Positions 46,547 through 56,561 of a DNA stretch of 64,000 nt are shown here, in pieces. The stretch is from Agroathelia rolfsii (Eukaryota; Basidiomycota; Agaricomycetes; Amylocorticiales; Amylocorticiaceae), in the NCBI GenBank assembly GCA_018343915.1, contig JABRWF010000001.1, positions 1,674,001-1,738,000 of the forward strand. Reading direction: 5' to 3'. A model generated the notes under the pieces. That model was not told the DNA's origin. It worked only from the letters and a program-made list of their open reading frames with translations, and did no database searches. The translations under genes and the position numbers were made by a program. Within the stretch, counting starts at the first letter, position 1; each line of letters starts with the position of its first letter.

Positions 46547-48349
46547 ATGCAACATCATCCCCATTCACGAACCCAGTCATCCAGTAATCCAAGTCCTCCC
46601 CATTCAGCTGTTGCCCGCCTCAAGACACATCAGAATACACAACTCACTCGGGCCGCTAGCACTCGTACGTTATATTCCTCCAGGATGACAGCCGCCTCTT
46701 AAGCGCTCTTCTGCTCTTCCGGATGTTCATCTCTTGGATCATATGTTCTCTGTCTCCAGACATACCCATACCTCCAAAGCACAAAGATGCCAATATATAT
46801 CCAGAACGCAGCCTACGACACCAACGTTCTCGCCAAGTAGTACATGAATGGCTAACTCAACAGCAAACCGATGGTCCTGCGATAACGCAAGACAGCATGC
46901 CTACAGAATTCCGAGGACATAGCAGTCCTTCTCCACCGCTTCAATATCTAGCCTATCCTGAACTTTCAACGCGGCCGAGGGTGGAAGATGACCTTGACAC
47001 GCTACATAGTTATCTCATTGTAGACGACCTGGACATTCCGGAAGAACGGTACGATGACGGGAGTAATGATGATGTCGACAATGATGAAGTGCGCGCCTTT
47101 ATCAACCCAACACGTGATCGTGGTTTACAAGTTTGCTTACACCTATTATTGTAACGCCCTAATCTAGATCCTGCCTATCCAGAGCCCACCTTCAACAAGA
47201 TCTTCCACTCCTCTCAGACCTTTAAGGTCTCACTTTCGCTCAAGTACCGACATGAGAGGATCGTATACCCCTCCGCCACCACCGCGAGGCTCGCCTTCTC
47301 CATCTCGCCCAACATCACCTGTCCAATCTGACGCATCAGTGAGCACGCCACGGAGTCCATCTCGCCTATCTGCACTGCGGAGAATGAGTCCAACTAGATC
47401 ATTTGGTGTCCCACGACATGGTCGAGTATCGAGCATTTCCACCCTCAATTTGCCGGGGATGGAGGTATCTGCCGCACAAGTCTCAGTCCCAGCGTCCCCA
47501 AATGCGCGACGATGGCGACCGAGCGTTATCTCACACTTCAACCACCCAACAGCGCGTGGATCACCTCACGTTGATTCGTCCTCGTCCACACTCGCTGTTG
47601 ATATGCCACCATCTCTCTCGCGGCCCAGCATGTCATCCTCCCAAACACATGACACAATCCTTACGCCTACAAGCACACTGTACGATTCCCCCGAGGCGAA
47701 CGCTGCTAATAGAGAACATTCAAAACCCCGAAAATCTTTTATGAGTTCTATACGTGTTCGAGCCAAATCGTCAAGTTCTCTATTCTTGGGGCTCACTTCA
47801 GGGTCTTCATCCGAGGCGCACTCGAATCAATTCGAAGATCTCAGTCTTGATGAGCCACCCACGAGGCACCATCGTGCCCGATCACCTCCGCTTCACGCCG
47901 TCAAGGCAAAACATCACTCACGCGCTGATGCTTCACAGCCCCAAGTGGCATACTCGACCCCCAGTTCCTTTTTATCTTTTACGAATCCTGTGCGGGAGAG
48001 GAAGAAGCGCAAGTTGGTCATCGGAGGCATTCATCCAGAAGATACCAGGCGATTCGAAGCTGCCAAGCGATGGTGCGAGGTGAGTACGGCCGCAAAAGCC
48101 ATGCTTTTTTGTCCCTCATTTCATCGTGGTTCGTTAACGTAAACTTAACTCCGTCTTGTACATGATTCTTCATATTCACAGTCATTCGGGGAAGTGTCGC
48201 AAATTACCCGAATGCCTAACAATGACTTGCATGTTACGTTCCGCAAGGCCGAGGTGGCGGAGACCGTCTGCCGCATACGGGCCACGGTGAATATTGTTGG
48301 TGTCGGCCGTGTTCGGCTTTCATGGTATACAGGAAATTCACGAATATGA
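46547..48349 (+). CDS. Disordered protein with C-terminal RRM-like fold
   Basis: Four exons (46547-46664, 46760-47130, 47168-48079, 48182-48349) splice in frame to 522 residues. Residues 1-430 are disordered and Ser/Pro/Arg-rich: MQHHPHSRTQSSSNPSPPHS, an acidic stretch EDDLDTLHSYLIVDDLDIPE, then many SPSR, SPTR and TPRSPSR motifs. The last 80 residues form a compact unit: KRKLVIGGIHPEDTRRFEAA, then across an intron SFGEVSQITRMPNNDLHVTF and RATVNIVGVGRVRLSWYTG, in the beta-alpha-beta order of an RNA recognition motif, with LVIGGI at RNP2 and LHVTF at the RNP1 place. Probably an RNA-binding protein; the target is unknown. Confidence 0.78.
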
Positions 48350-49689
48350 CGACGACGACTTTCAATGTCTTTGGCTGCCTGTCCTTGCTGCTCATAGGTA
48401 TGATTTTTTCCGATCATTAACGTGATGAACTCTCCTGATCGACGTTTTTTTTATTAAAGCCTATGTTTACCAGTTACCCCTCATCATATTTAATTGGGTG
48501 CTACATTGCCTTTCTAATACCCTGTCTTATGCCCCCCCCTATGTCCATGTTACGACTTTTCATGCCCCTTTTAATAACTTTTGTTCTCTCTGTCTCATAT
48601 TTGACCTTTCTGTTTTTGTACAAACTGTTTCACTCCTTCATCTATGTGCATATTTTTTTCATCATTCATCATTTCGCATTTCCTTCCTTTTCTCTACTGG
48701 CTATTGTCCTCTCGCACCGGTTTTTCCACCATCCATTAGCAATAATACTTTCAACGATTCCCCGCACCATTGACATACAAACAGCCTTGTTCATCATCTC
48801 GCATTTGGTACATAATACGAACAATCTGCCTCTTCGAAAAAAAAAGGATATTTTTTCTTTCCCACCTTGTTCACTTCCTCTCAATTTTACTTGTTTCTCG
48901 CTAGCTAGCCCTTTAATACCCTTATCACATTCACCACCATCATCATTAGCAACAATTCATCATTCCCGTGCCCTTCACTTTCTTCTTCTTTTCTACACGG
49001 CACTCATACCCATACCCTTCATCCACCATCTTCCCATTACAGAACTCTTCAATATTCCAAAACCAAACAAAAACCACAGTACTGATAGGCCTTTCTTGTG
49101 ATTGTCATTTTTTTTTTCTTGTTCTCAAGCAATAATCGCAGAATGTTGATGTTAATAATGAAAAATTCAAGTGTTTTTTGATGAGCTACATGACATGTCT
49201 TCGAGCGAATTTAGTTACTATCGTTTACTGTGAGCGGAGGGACGTCTCGACTACCTCTGATATCAGTATTGTTGAAGATATGCCTAATTAGAAGTAGTAG
49301 ACACTAGTGCATGCTGCCTATGTTCGTGTCAATGATATATATTGTCCCTCGAGCAGAACGAGATGGACAGATCAAACTGTAAGTGTTAGGCCTGAGTTAC
49401 AGTATCACATACAGAAGTGTCTTCGGACAGGAAATAGCAGCGGAAATGGCTTACGCTGTCAGCGGTACACTTTACTACTTGACCGGGCTGAGAAGCTGTA
49501 GTAGCTGTAATTGAGGGTTGTAATACACCAATAAGAAAATTGCATCAAAGGTGCTTACGACCCAACCCATCACACCCATCGTGATACGCAAAGCTAATAG
49601 ACGCGCCTCTATAAAGGGGTATGAGCTATGTTAGAATATCTTTAGTGCTAGAAAGTGCTCGCGAGCCACCGATAATTTCAGTGACTGAC
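48350..49689. other. 3' region, strongly pyrimidine-rich, no gene
   Basis: 48460-49130 is very rich in T and C on the plus strand, which leaves a long open frame (48463-49101) with a hydrophobic low-complexity translation and no family resemblance. It most likely is the long 3' UTR of the RRM-like gene or spacer. 49130-49690 may include the decayed 3' end of the next pseudogene. Confidence 0.5.
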
Positions 49690-50060
49690 GTGCCATCTGA
49701 AGTCATGGAGTTGACAGATGGACGGCCTTCGCTGTTCTGAGGGCATGCACCTGTCAAAAAAAAACCCCCAGGGGTTATATACCGCCATGGGTCTGTGGAG
49801 TGAAACTCGTCTCTTATACCTGTTTGAAGGTATGTATCTTCATGGGAATACGATCAGGCCGCGCTCGTTGATCAGTGAATAGTCGACTTACACAATGAAG
49901 CCTATGAGCGGGCCGTTAGAGACATATGTAGCGCCAGTATAGACTAAGACGCTGCTTAGTGTAGCTTCAGGCTAGATGACGATAGGATTTATTACGCATC
50001 AGTCCGTCAGGCAAATTGGCTCATATATCCAGTACCACAACTATGAGATCGTGTCAGAAC
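49690..50060 (-). pseudogene. Decayed copy of the small secreted Cys-rich family (copy D)
   Basis: Pieces in the same order and strand as the intact copies: CGTGY-like exon 2 at about 50025-50045 whose donor reads ATGAGC in place of GTGAGC, an exon 3 remnant SVLVYTGATYVSNGPLIGF at 49918-49980, a YLQTG-exon-like piece at about 49815-49830 and an exon 5 remnant GACPQNSEG near 49740-49757. The first exon and the C-terminal exons are not recognisable. Broken splice sites and lost exons show that it is dead. Confidence 0.65.
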
Positions 50061-50430
50061 AAAAGTAGCGCAGAGTTTCATGGTTTAGTGAGAATGGTAT
50101 ACCTATATATGGTTCAGTAATCGGATATTGAAAGCAAAGCCTAGATTTAATTCGCTATTTGAACACAAGGCTCGTTTTGCTGAGTCGAGTAGTGATCAAT
50201 CCAAGATTACAGGAGCATTCAAAAACCAAGGACAGAAAGCCATTTTGGATTATTGGTGAAGATGAACCCACCTCGTTTGTCGGTCAAACCACGACAAGAT
50301 ATTTCATTGTGTTTTTTACACTAGGGTCTGAAGACAAATATGTTTACCGTGCACACCATATAAATATTATCATAGACATATTTCCTTGCCAGTGCCCCAA
50401 GGAATTGCATTTCGTCGACAGATAGGCTGC

Positions 50431-51237
50431 TTAATCGCAGAAAGTGATTGCAAGGATATCGTTATTAACAGCGATGAATGATGGTGCACGAGCTTGGAAC
50501 TTACATTGTCAACCCTGCAGCCGACCTGAAGGTAAGTTTGATCGGATTCATGGAAGGCAGTCGGGCAGTCGGCATGAGTGCCTGGTAAAAAGGGAGGGTT
50601 ATTTTCCATAACCTATTATGAATGCTCAGCAAAATAGGGCTTACAGTCAGCACCTGCTCCATCACAGCCGTCGTAGTAACCAAAACCAGTGATCACGGAG
50701 AAATCATGGCTGAAAGAGGAGTACTAATTTAGAATGAGGGTAGTGCAAACGATTTGCTCACGGGGCTATGAGAGTGATGTCGGTGCTCGCGGCACCATCC
50801 GCACCACATGCACCTACAACGATGATCTTAGCTAGCCAGGCAAATAAAAATGTAAAGTTATTCTGCTACCAGTTTGAAGATACTTTATGGTAATCATGAA
50901 GTTTAGTCGCAATGGCTAACCAGAAAAACGAGATGACCTACGAAATGGCGCCAATGATGGGACCATCGCTGGTGTAGCTGCCATCAGTAGAAAGCGCCAC
51001 GCCTCCTTCACCCATAAGGACAGGCTGATTCAATATTAATATTTTGAAAATGATATAGCATGTCTTGGAAAATGCTCACGTAACCGTAACCACAGCTAAA
51101 GGAAATTATTAAGTAAAACAACTGGGAGAGTAGACCGAGATAGCATACTTGTTTGTGAAACTTATAGTGTGAGTCTCAGCCTTAAAGCTAGAAGCTGCAA
51201 CGGCGATGACAATAAGTTGAGAGCGGAAAGTGCGCAT
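50431..51237 (-). pseudogene. Frame-broken copy of the small secreted Cys-rich family (copy A)
   Basis: The signal peptide exon is good (MRTFRSQLIVIAVAASSFKA then ETHTISFTN) and exons 2, 3, 6 and 7 match the intact copies (PVLMGEGGVALSTDGSYTSD, HDFSVITGFGYYDGCDGAGA, CTHADCPTAFHESDQTYLQV). Three faults: the YLQTG exon is one base short (13 rather than 14 nt), which shifts the frame; exon 5 lacks about 15 codons including one Cys; and the acceptor before the last exon (DILAITFCD) reads AACG in place of a normal AG. It is most likely a pseudogene, though a changed splice pattern cannot be excluded. Confidence 0.65.
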
Positions 51238-52904
51238 AGTGATTGAGGAAAATGGGAGTATGAGGGAGCCAAAGATGAGAAAGGGATCAGAATTGACTTA
51301 GGAAAAAAATAGCAGCTCTCGAGTGATATTTATACAAAAAGTTACACTGCACCTGAGAGCGGTTGAAGTCAATCAGAACGACATATTTGCCAAAAATCCA
51401 GGCTGCCAGCAAGATGAGTTCAGTATTCCATTTTTGGGAAGACATCTGATCATGTAAACCAAGAAACAAGACACGCTGATTGCGTGGAAATGATCGCCAA
51501 AAATGCACGAGCAACACAAGGCTATGTCCCTAAAATTAGTTGTATACCATTTACCAGTTTGATTTTGATGCACAACAGAGTTCACTGGCGACTTGGGTGC
51601 TCTAATAAAAAGCATTTAGCATGTATGCCACATCGCACGAATGTGTGGCAGTTGTCCGAAAAGGAGCTAATTTACTAGCACCTACTAGTGTATTGAATGA
51701 CTGGAACAATGGGAGACGACTCTTGTCTAGAATTTGGAAACCGAGGATCATCATGACGTAGTATTCCTGTTACGGTCCATAATCAAAACCAGATATACGC
51801 AGAAGCGCATTGTCACGAACGTACTAGGTTCGTGTACTAATTGCGTAGTTCAAATGATATCGTTAAAAATACGTATACTGTTCACTTGCATCAATGGGAA
51901 TTTCATGATAAAGAGTCGGTCATTAGTATGCTGAAATTACTCGCAAAGTCAAGAGATCGAGAAGGCTGTACATTCTGTACTTGAGAGATGGAACGCCATG
52001 AGTACTTTTCGACTCGGCCGAGATAACGATTTTAGACACCAATTGGTTAACAGTAGTGTTTTGAATTAGGCGTGCTGAGTTTTATCGGAGAATTGATCCT
52101 AAGGACCGGTGGAGGGAGCTAAGTGTCTCGGTGCGAGGTCCGAGTCCGCTGGTACTGGCCTAGGTACTGGTGGTGCTATTGTTGTACTACTATTCCAGGT
52201 CATCACGATGCTTTGTTTCAACCAAATTGAGCGCGAGTATTATAGGCGAGTAATGTAAGCTTTAGCTATGCGATTCCATAAGCGTGAGTAGACACTGGAA
52301 TTAGAAACTCAGTGGGGCCACTGGCACTGGTACTGGCCATGGTCGTGGTCATGGCATGTATGAGTATTCGTGACATGTCATGACGCTTGGGACGATTCGG
52401 AATTCAAATATTCAAACTTGGGCGACGGTTTCGGAGCACAGAGTGGTACTCAGTGACTCACACTCCGAATTTTTCCAGGGAAAGGCCCCATTTTCACCAA
52501 TACTTTTATCAATCACTTTACTGTGAGCAAAAAGATTGATAAAAACAAGCGTCACGTGGAATGGGCCACCCAATCACATACCAACCCAGCCGCGGTGGCT
52601 CTCTACCCCCCCCCCCCCCCTACTAAACTTGCCCCATTCCACCAAAACTTTAGCGGTCGTCAGGATGTTCATACTCGAATTATTCAAACCATTCTGGGCC
52701 ACGGCTTTAGAGGCGACTACTATGCACGCTTTGTGTTAGAATATGTGATCCATGTGCTGGGTCACATGATTCTGTCTTTATATTTACGGTAGTTTACATT
52801 CTTGTTTACTATCCGTTTGACTACGTACGACAATGTACAAGTAGACAAGCGGAATACAATTATTTGTGTCAACCGCTGCTCATCATCGTCGCTCGTCGTA
52901 TTTT
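51238..52904. other. Spacer between family copies, no gene
   Basis: AT-rich. Contains an imperfect GGTACTGG/GGCACTGG-type stretch in two places (52138-52172 and 52315-52352) and a C15 run at 52606-52620. No coding region recognised. Confidence 0.5.
52606..52620 (+). repeat. Poly-C run of 15
   Basis: Uninterrupted C tract in spacer DNA. Confidence 0.9.
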
Positions 52905-53152
52905 GACACTTTGTTCCATCCCAGTCAGTACTATGCCCATGCGATAATTCCACCTTCCAAACACGTGATCACATCATTGCCGACTGCCCTCTTTATGACA
53001 GTCATCGACACCACATAGTTAGGGCCTCCAGTGGCTTCTCTATCCCACTTATCATAGGCACTCGCAAAGGCCTCGAAGCGCTCACAAAATTTGTGTCAGG
53101 CACCAATGCCTTTGCTAAACCCCCCAGTCCTACACAACCATCATGCTCATAA
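52905..53152 (+). mobile_element. Retrotransposon remnant (RT/RNase H C-terminal end)
   Basis: The plus frame reads CPCDNSTFQTRDHIIADCPL, then YDSHRHHIVRASSGFSIPLI and GTRKGLEALTKFVSGTNAFA, the usual C-terminus of basidiomycete non-LTR reverse transcriptase/RNase H proteins (CPCG...TRxHIxxxCPLY). It ends at a stop at 53150-53152 and nothing of the upstream enzyme remains. It lies between copies A and B of the secreted family. A T10/A17 tract about 220 bases downstream (53371-53402) could be the element tail. Confidence 0.75.
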
Positions 53153-54184
53153 TTCCTTTATTCCACATAACCAGCAATCGTGTTTTACCTTTCCGGCTAC
53201 ATAAACTCCCCCTTCTCCATTGATACTCATAACAGGCTGGTCATTTCGTACATAGTTTCAAACCTCATAACTTCCTCTTATGATACTACACACTATACTT
53301 CCTTTACCTTCCAAACAGTCATCACAGCTCCTCACACTGTAGTTTGTCTACAGTACATGATGCGGTATATAAACTTTTTTTTTTTAAAAAAAAAAAAAAA
53401 AAACTATGTCGCATGATTAGCACTTTTTATCAAATGCTTTATCCAAAGTAGAGGGGTTTGTCAAAGGATTGGTAAAAATGGCATTTTTCTCTTGAAAACC
53501 CCAGAGTGTCACAGTGAGTTACAGAGCATCGTGGTTATATCAGCTCATTTTCAGCAATTGGCTGACAGCATACAAGAAAAAAAATATTACTATCTATCAA
53601 TGCTGTTATTGATCAATATTTATCATTCAAACTATTGAAGGGCCGTACGATGAGGCCTGCCGCGTTGCCTGGGAGCTGAACGAACTAGAAAAACTCGGAC
53701 TAAATTCCGAATCAAGTGAGTCGATGGGCAGCATCCGATTGATTACATAAAATGGTTTACAAAAAATGCTAGGCAATTAAAAACGAAAAAGTAAATTCTT
53801 TATATCAATCATTACTTGTCTTCCTTAGTTGTTTCTGCAGGAATGGTGCATATATGCGCATATACACAATGCACAAACACTTTTCAAGAAGCGTGGTTTT
53901 CGTGACCATACTTTATCAATGTCAATTTATTTATCCTTATGGTAGTAAAAAAGCTATTACGTGTCTGGAGGGCTTATTTGAGAGTCTAATGGCGAAAGAC
54001 GCTGACATGAAAACAATCCGGATCTGATCTTGTTAAGCCTTCCATTTAACTTATCGCTGGTACATTTTTGATTCTAGAGCATAAAAGTACATTAATTTGA
54101 ACTACAGGTTTGAAACCATTCATCTTCAGTTGATTGTTTAAAGATCTGCTTATACTTGCTGGAACACAGTGTTTGAAATGGCCA
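53153..54184. other. Spacer, no gene
   Basis: About 1 kb of AT-rich DNA after the retroelement remnant, including the T/A homopolymer block at 53371-53402. Nothing else recognised. Confidence 0.5.
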
Positions 54185-55092
54185 TCAGTCGCAGAAAGTG
54201 ATCGCGAGGTCAACCTATTACAAGTTTATCAACATTCCATGCCCACTAAGTCAAATACTCACATTTTCAGTCATGCAGAGAACCTGAAGCTGATTTTCAT
54301 CAGGACTATGGGAAGCTGTGGGACACTCAGCATAAGTGCCTGGGGCACAAAAGGTGTAAACCCATGTTAGCCATTTTTAGGCTATTGACAGAAAATCCAC
54401 CTACAATCAGCACCTCTGCCTTCACAGCCATTGTAATATTCAAAACCGGACGTCACCGAGAATGAGTGGCTAGGTACACAAGGGAAAGATTACATAAGGC
54501 TCAAATCCAGTTGGCAGATCCCAGCTCACGGAGGGATCAAAGTAATATCAGTTCCTGATGCACCATCGTTTATGAGTGTTGTCTCAATTAGAGTACAGCC
54601 TTCGCCATTCTGACCGCATCCACCTACATAACAGTCCAAATCAGCAGATGGACAACTTATAAAGAGGTCTTTTTACCTGTTTGGAGATACCTTTCAGCCA
54701 GATAAAGTCGAGTTAATCATGTATTTGATGACCAAGAAAATGGGCATAACTTACGAAATGGCACCGATAATCGGACCGTTACTAGTGTAATTAGTACCAG
54801 TGGAAAGTAATACATCTCCTTCTCCATAAAGAACAGGCTAGAACGGGAGTCATTTTACGTCATGGAAATTCTGTATTAATACTGTGATGACAAAAATACG
54901 CACATAACCATAACCACAACTAGAGAAAGAAAAAGGGCGGGCGGTTGGAATAAGTGGTATGATACTTGGTATGACTTGCATGACAATGACCTACTTGTTA
55001 ACAAATGTGATAGTGTGAGTCTCGGCCCTGATGCTCACTGCTGTAAAAATAGAAACGGCAATGACAATGAGGTGAGAGGCAGGGGCAGGCAT
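54185..55092 (-). CDS. Small secreted Cys-rich protein (glycopeptide-like family), copy B
   Basis: Eight exons, 908 bases for about 158 residues. Start ATG 55090-55092; signal peptide MPAPASHLIVIAVSIFTAVS followed by ETHTITFVNNCGYGY. Then PVLYGEGDVLLSTGTNYTSN, the small YLQTG exon, GGCGQNGEGCTLIETTL, DITLIPPHSFSVTSGFEYYN, CTYAECPTASHSPDENQLQV and the last exon VDLAITFCD (stop 54185-54187). Seven Cys after the signal. Members are known in Agaricomycetes, often labelled glycopeptide; the NNCGYGYPV start is a little like thaumatin, but this is not proven. Expected to be exported to wall or medium. Copy B changed the otherwise kept GFGY and CDGAGAD to GFEY and CEGRGAD. Confidence 0.82.
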
Positions 55093-55668
55093 AGCTATAT
55101 CACGGTCAACAACAAGGGTTTGAGATGATCTAGGTAACTGCCCTAGGGAGCATACGGCATTTAATTGGCATGTCCTTTGCTCAATTTATATAATTTGCTA
55201 TACATAAGACCCGAGAAAATACTCGCATAACAGTAACATGGTGGTTATATGAATAAGGTTCTGGGATGCCTTCGATATTAAAAAAGGGATGCAATGTTCA
55301 TCAGATTCATGTTAGGAGCCATGGATCATCAAGTCAAAGTTCTGATTCTTCACCCAGAGATGATTTGATGCTGGAGGGACATTGAGTCGGATAAACAAAT
55401 GCCAAAATTCTGTCTCTGTGATTTAAAATTTACCTCTACAGCTGTTTTTGTCATATATTATTTTGAAGTTCTCAGTGAGAGAGAAGTCGGATAATAGTCC
55501 GTCATGCATCAGTCAGTTAAGGCATTTGAGCTACATGAAATTTGACTAAATAGTACAGGTTCAATTCCAGAGTACGACAATATGCATTGAGCTATAGGCT
55601 AAATCATATTCATCTTGATTATATCTCAATTTGCTAATGTCCACAGGGGCACGTGTCGGAAATGCTCA
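55093..55668. other. Spacer between copies B and C
   Basis: 576 bases that must contain the promoter of copy B and 3' UTR of copy C. Some tracts in 55140-55260 resemble the region upstream of copy C (56580-56680, shared wording such as CATCCTTTGC-like and AATTTATAT), which fits tandem duplication including promoters. Confidence 0.5.
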
Positions 55669-56561
55669 TTAGTCACAGAAGGTGATTGCCAGGTTGACCT
55701 ATCATGGGATTACTAACATTTCACGGCTAATAAGTCAGGTACTCACATTGTCAACCGAACAGCCTACTTGAACCCAGGTCTGAGAAGGATCGTGAAAAGC
55801 CGTCGGACAATCCGCATAAGTACCTAAGGCGCAAAAGGAACAAAACACATGTTAAACTTAAACAGCATTTTTAACCTTTGGCGGAAAGTTTGCTTACAGT
55901 CAGCACCTGCTCCATCACAGCCATTCCAGTATCCAAAACCGGTGGTTACCGAGAACGAGTGGCTACGCGTGCAAAAAAAGTATTATGTAGGCTTATATCT
56001 AGCCGCCAGATATTTGCTCACGGAGGGATTAAAGTGATATCACTGCTTGTTGTACCAGCACCGTTCTTGAGCGTTGTCTCAACCATAGTACAGCCTTCGC
56101 CATTCTGGCCGCATGAACCTATAATAATAATTTGAGTGAATATATGGATAATCAAAAGTCTCCTTACCGGTCTGAAGATATCTGTCGCCCAAAAGAAATT
56201 GTTTATGTAAGGTATTATTTATACAAGGAAAAGACACGACTTACGCAATGGCACCAATGATAGGACCGTTGCTAACATAATTAGCTCCAGTGGAAAGTAA
56301 GACGCCGCCTTCTCCATAAAGGACAGGCTGAGCAAAAGCAAAGCATTTCACATTTAAGTAATAATATTTTAATACCAAGGATACTCACATAACCACTGCC
56401 ACAACTAGAGAAAGAGATAATATAGTCAAAAGGAGTTGAATAATTGAAATGGCAGTGTCTTACTTGTTAACGAAATTGATAGTGTGAGTTTCAGCACTGA
56501 CACTAGTTACTGCAAAAACAGTAATAGCAAGGGAAATAATCTGAGAACGAAAGGTAGGCAT
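55669..56561 (-). CDS. Small secreted Cys-rich protein (glycopeptide-like family), copy C
   Basis: The cleanest copy: eight exons, 159 residues, all junctions canonical. ATG 56559-56561; signal peptide MPTFRSQIISLAITVFAVTS then VSAETHTINFVNNCGSGY. Mature part: PVLYGEGGVLLSTGANYVSN, GPIIGAIAYLQTG, SCGQNGEGCTMVETTLKNGA, DITLIPPHSFSVTTGFGYWN, GCDGAGAD, CTYADCPTAFHDPSQTWVQV and VNLAITFCD; stop 55669-55671. The two tiny coding exons (16 and 14 nt) are shared by the family and are easily missed by gene finders. Probably extracellular; role unknown. Confidence 0.87.

Noticed and set aside
48463..49101. 212-codon open frame on the plus strand
   Set aside because: Composition follows from T/C-rich DNA; the translation is low-complexity hydrophobic with no family resemblance and sits directly behind the RRM-like gene.
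52138..52352. Two GGTACTGG/GGCACTGG-rich stretches as a possible repeat array or CRISPR-like element
   Set aside because: Units are short, irregular and few; there is no spacer pattern and the genome is eukaryotic.
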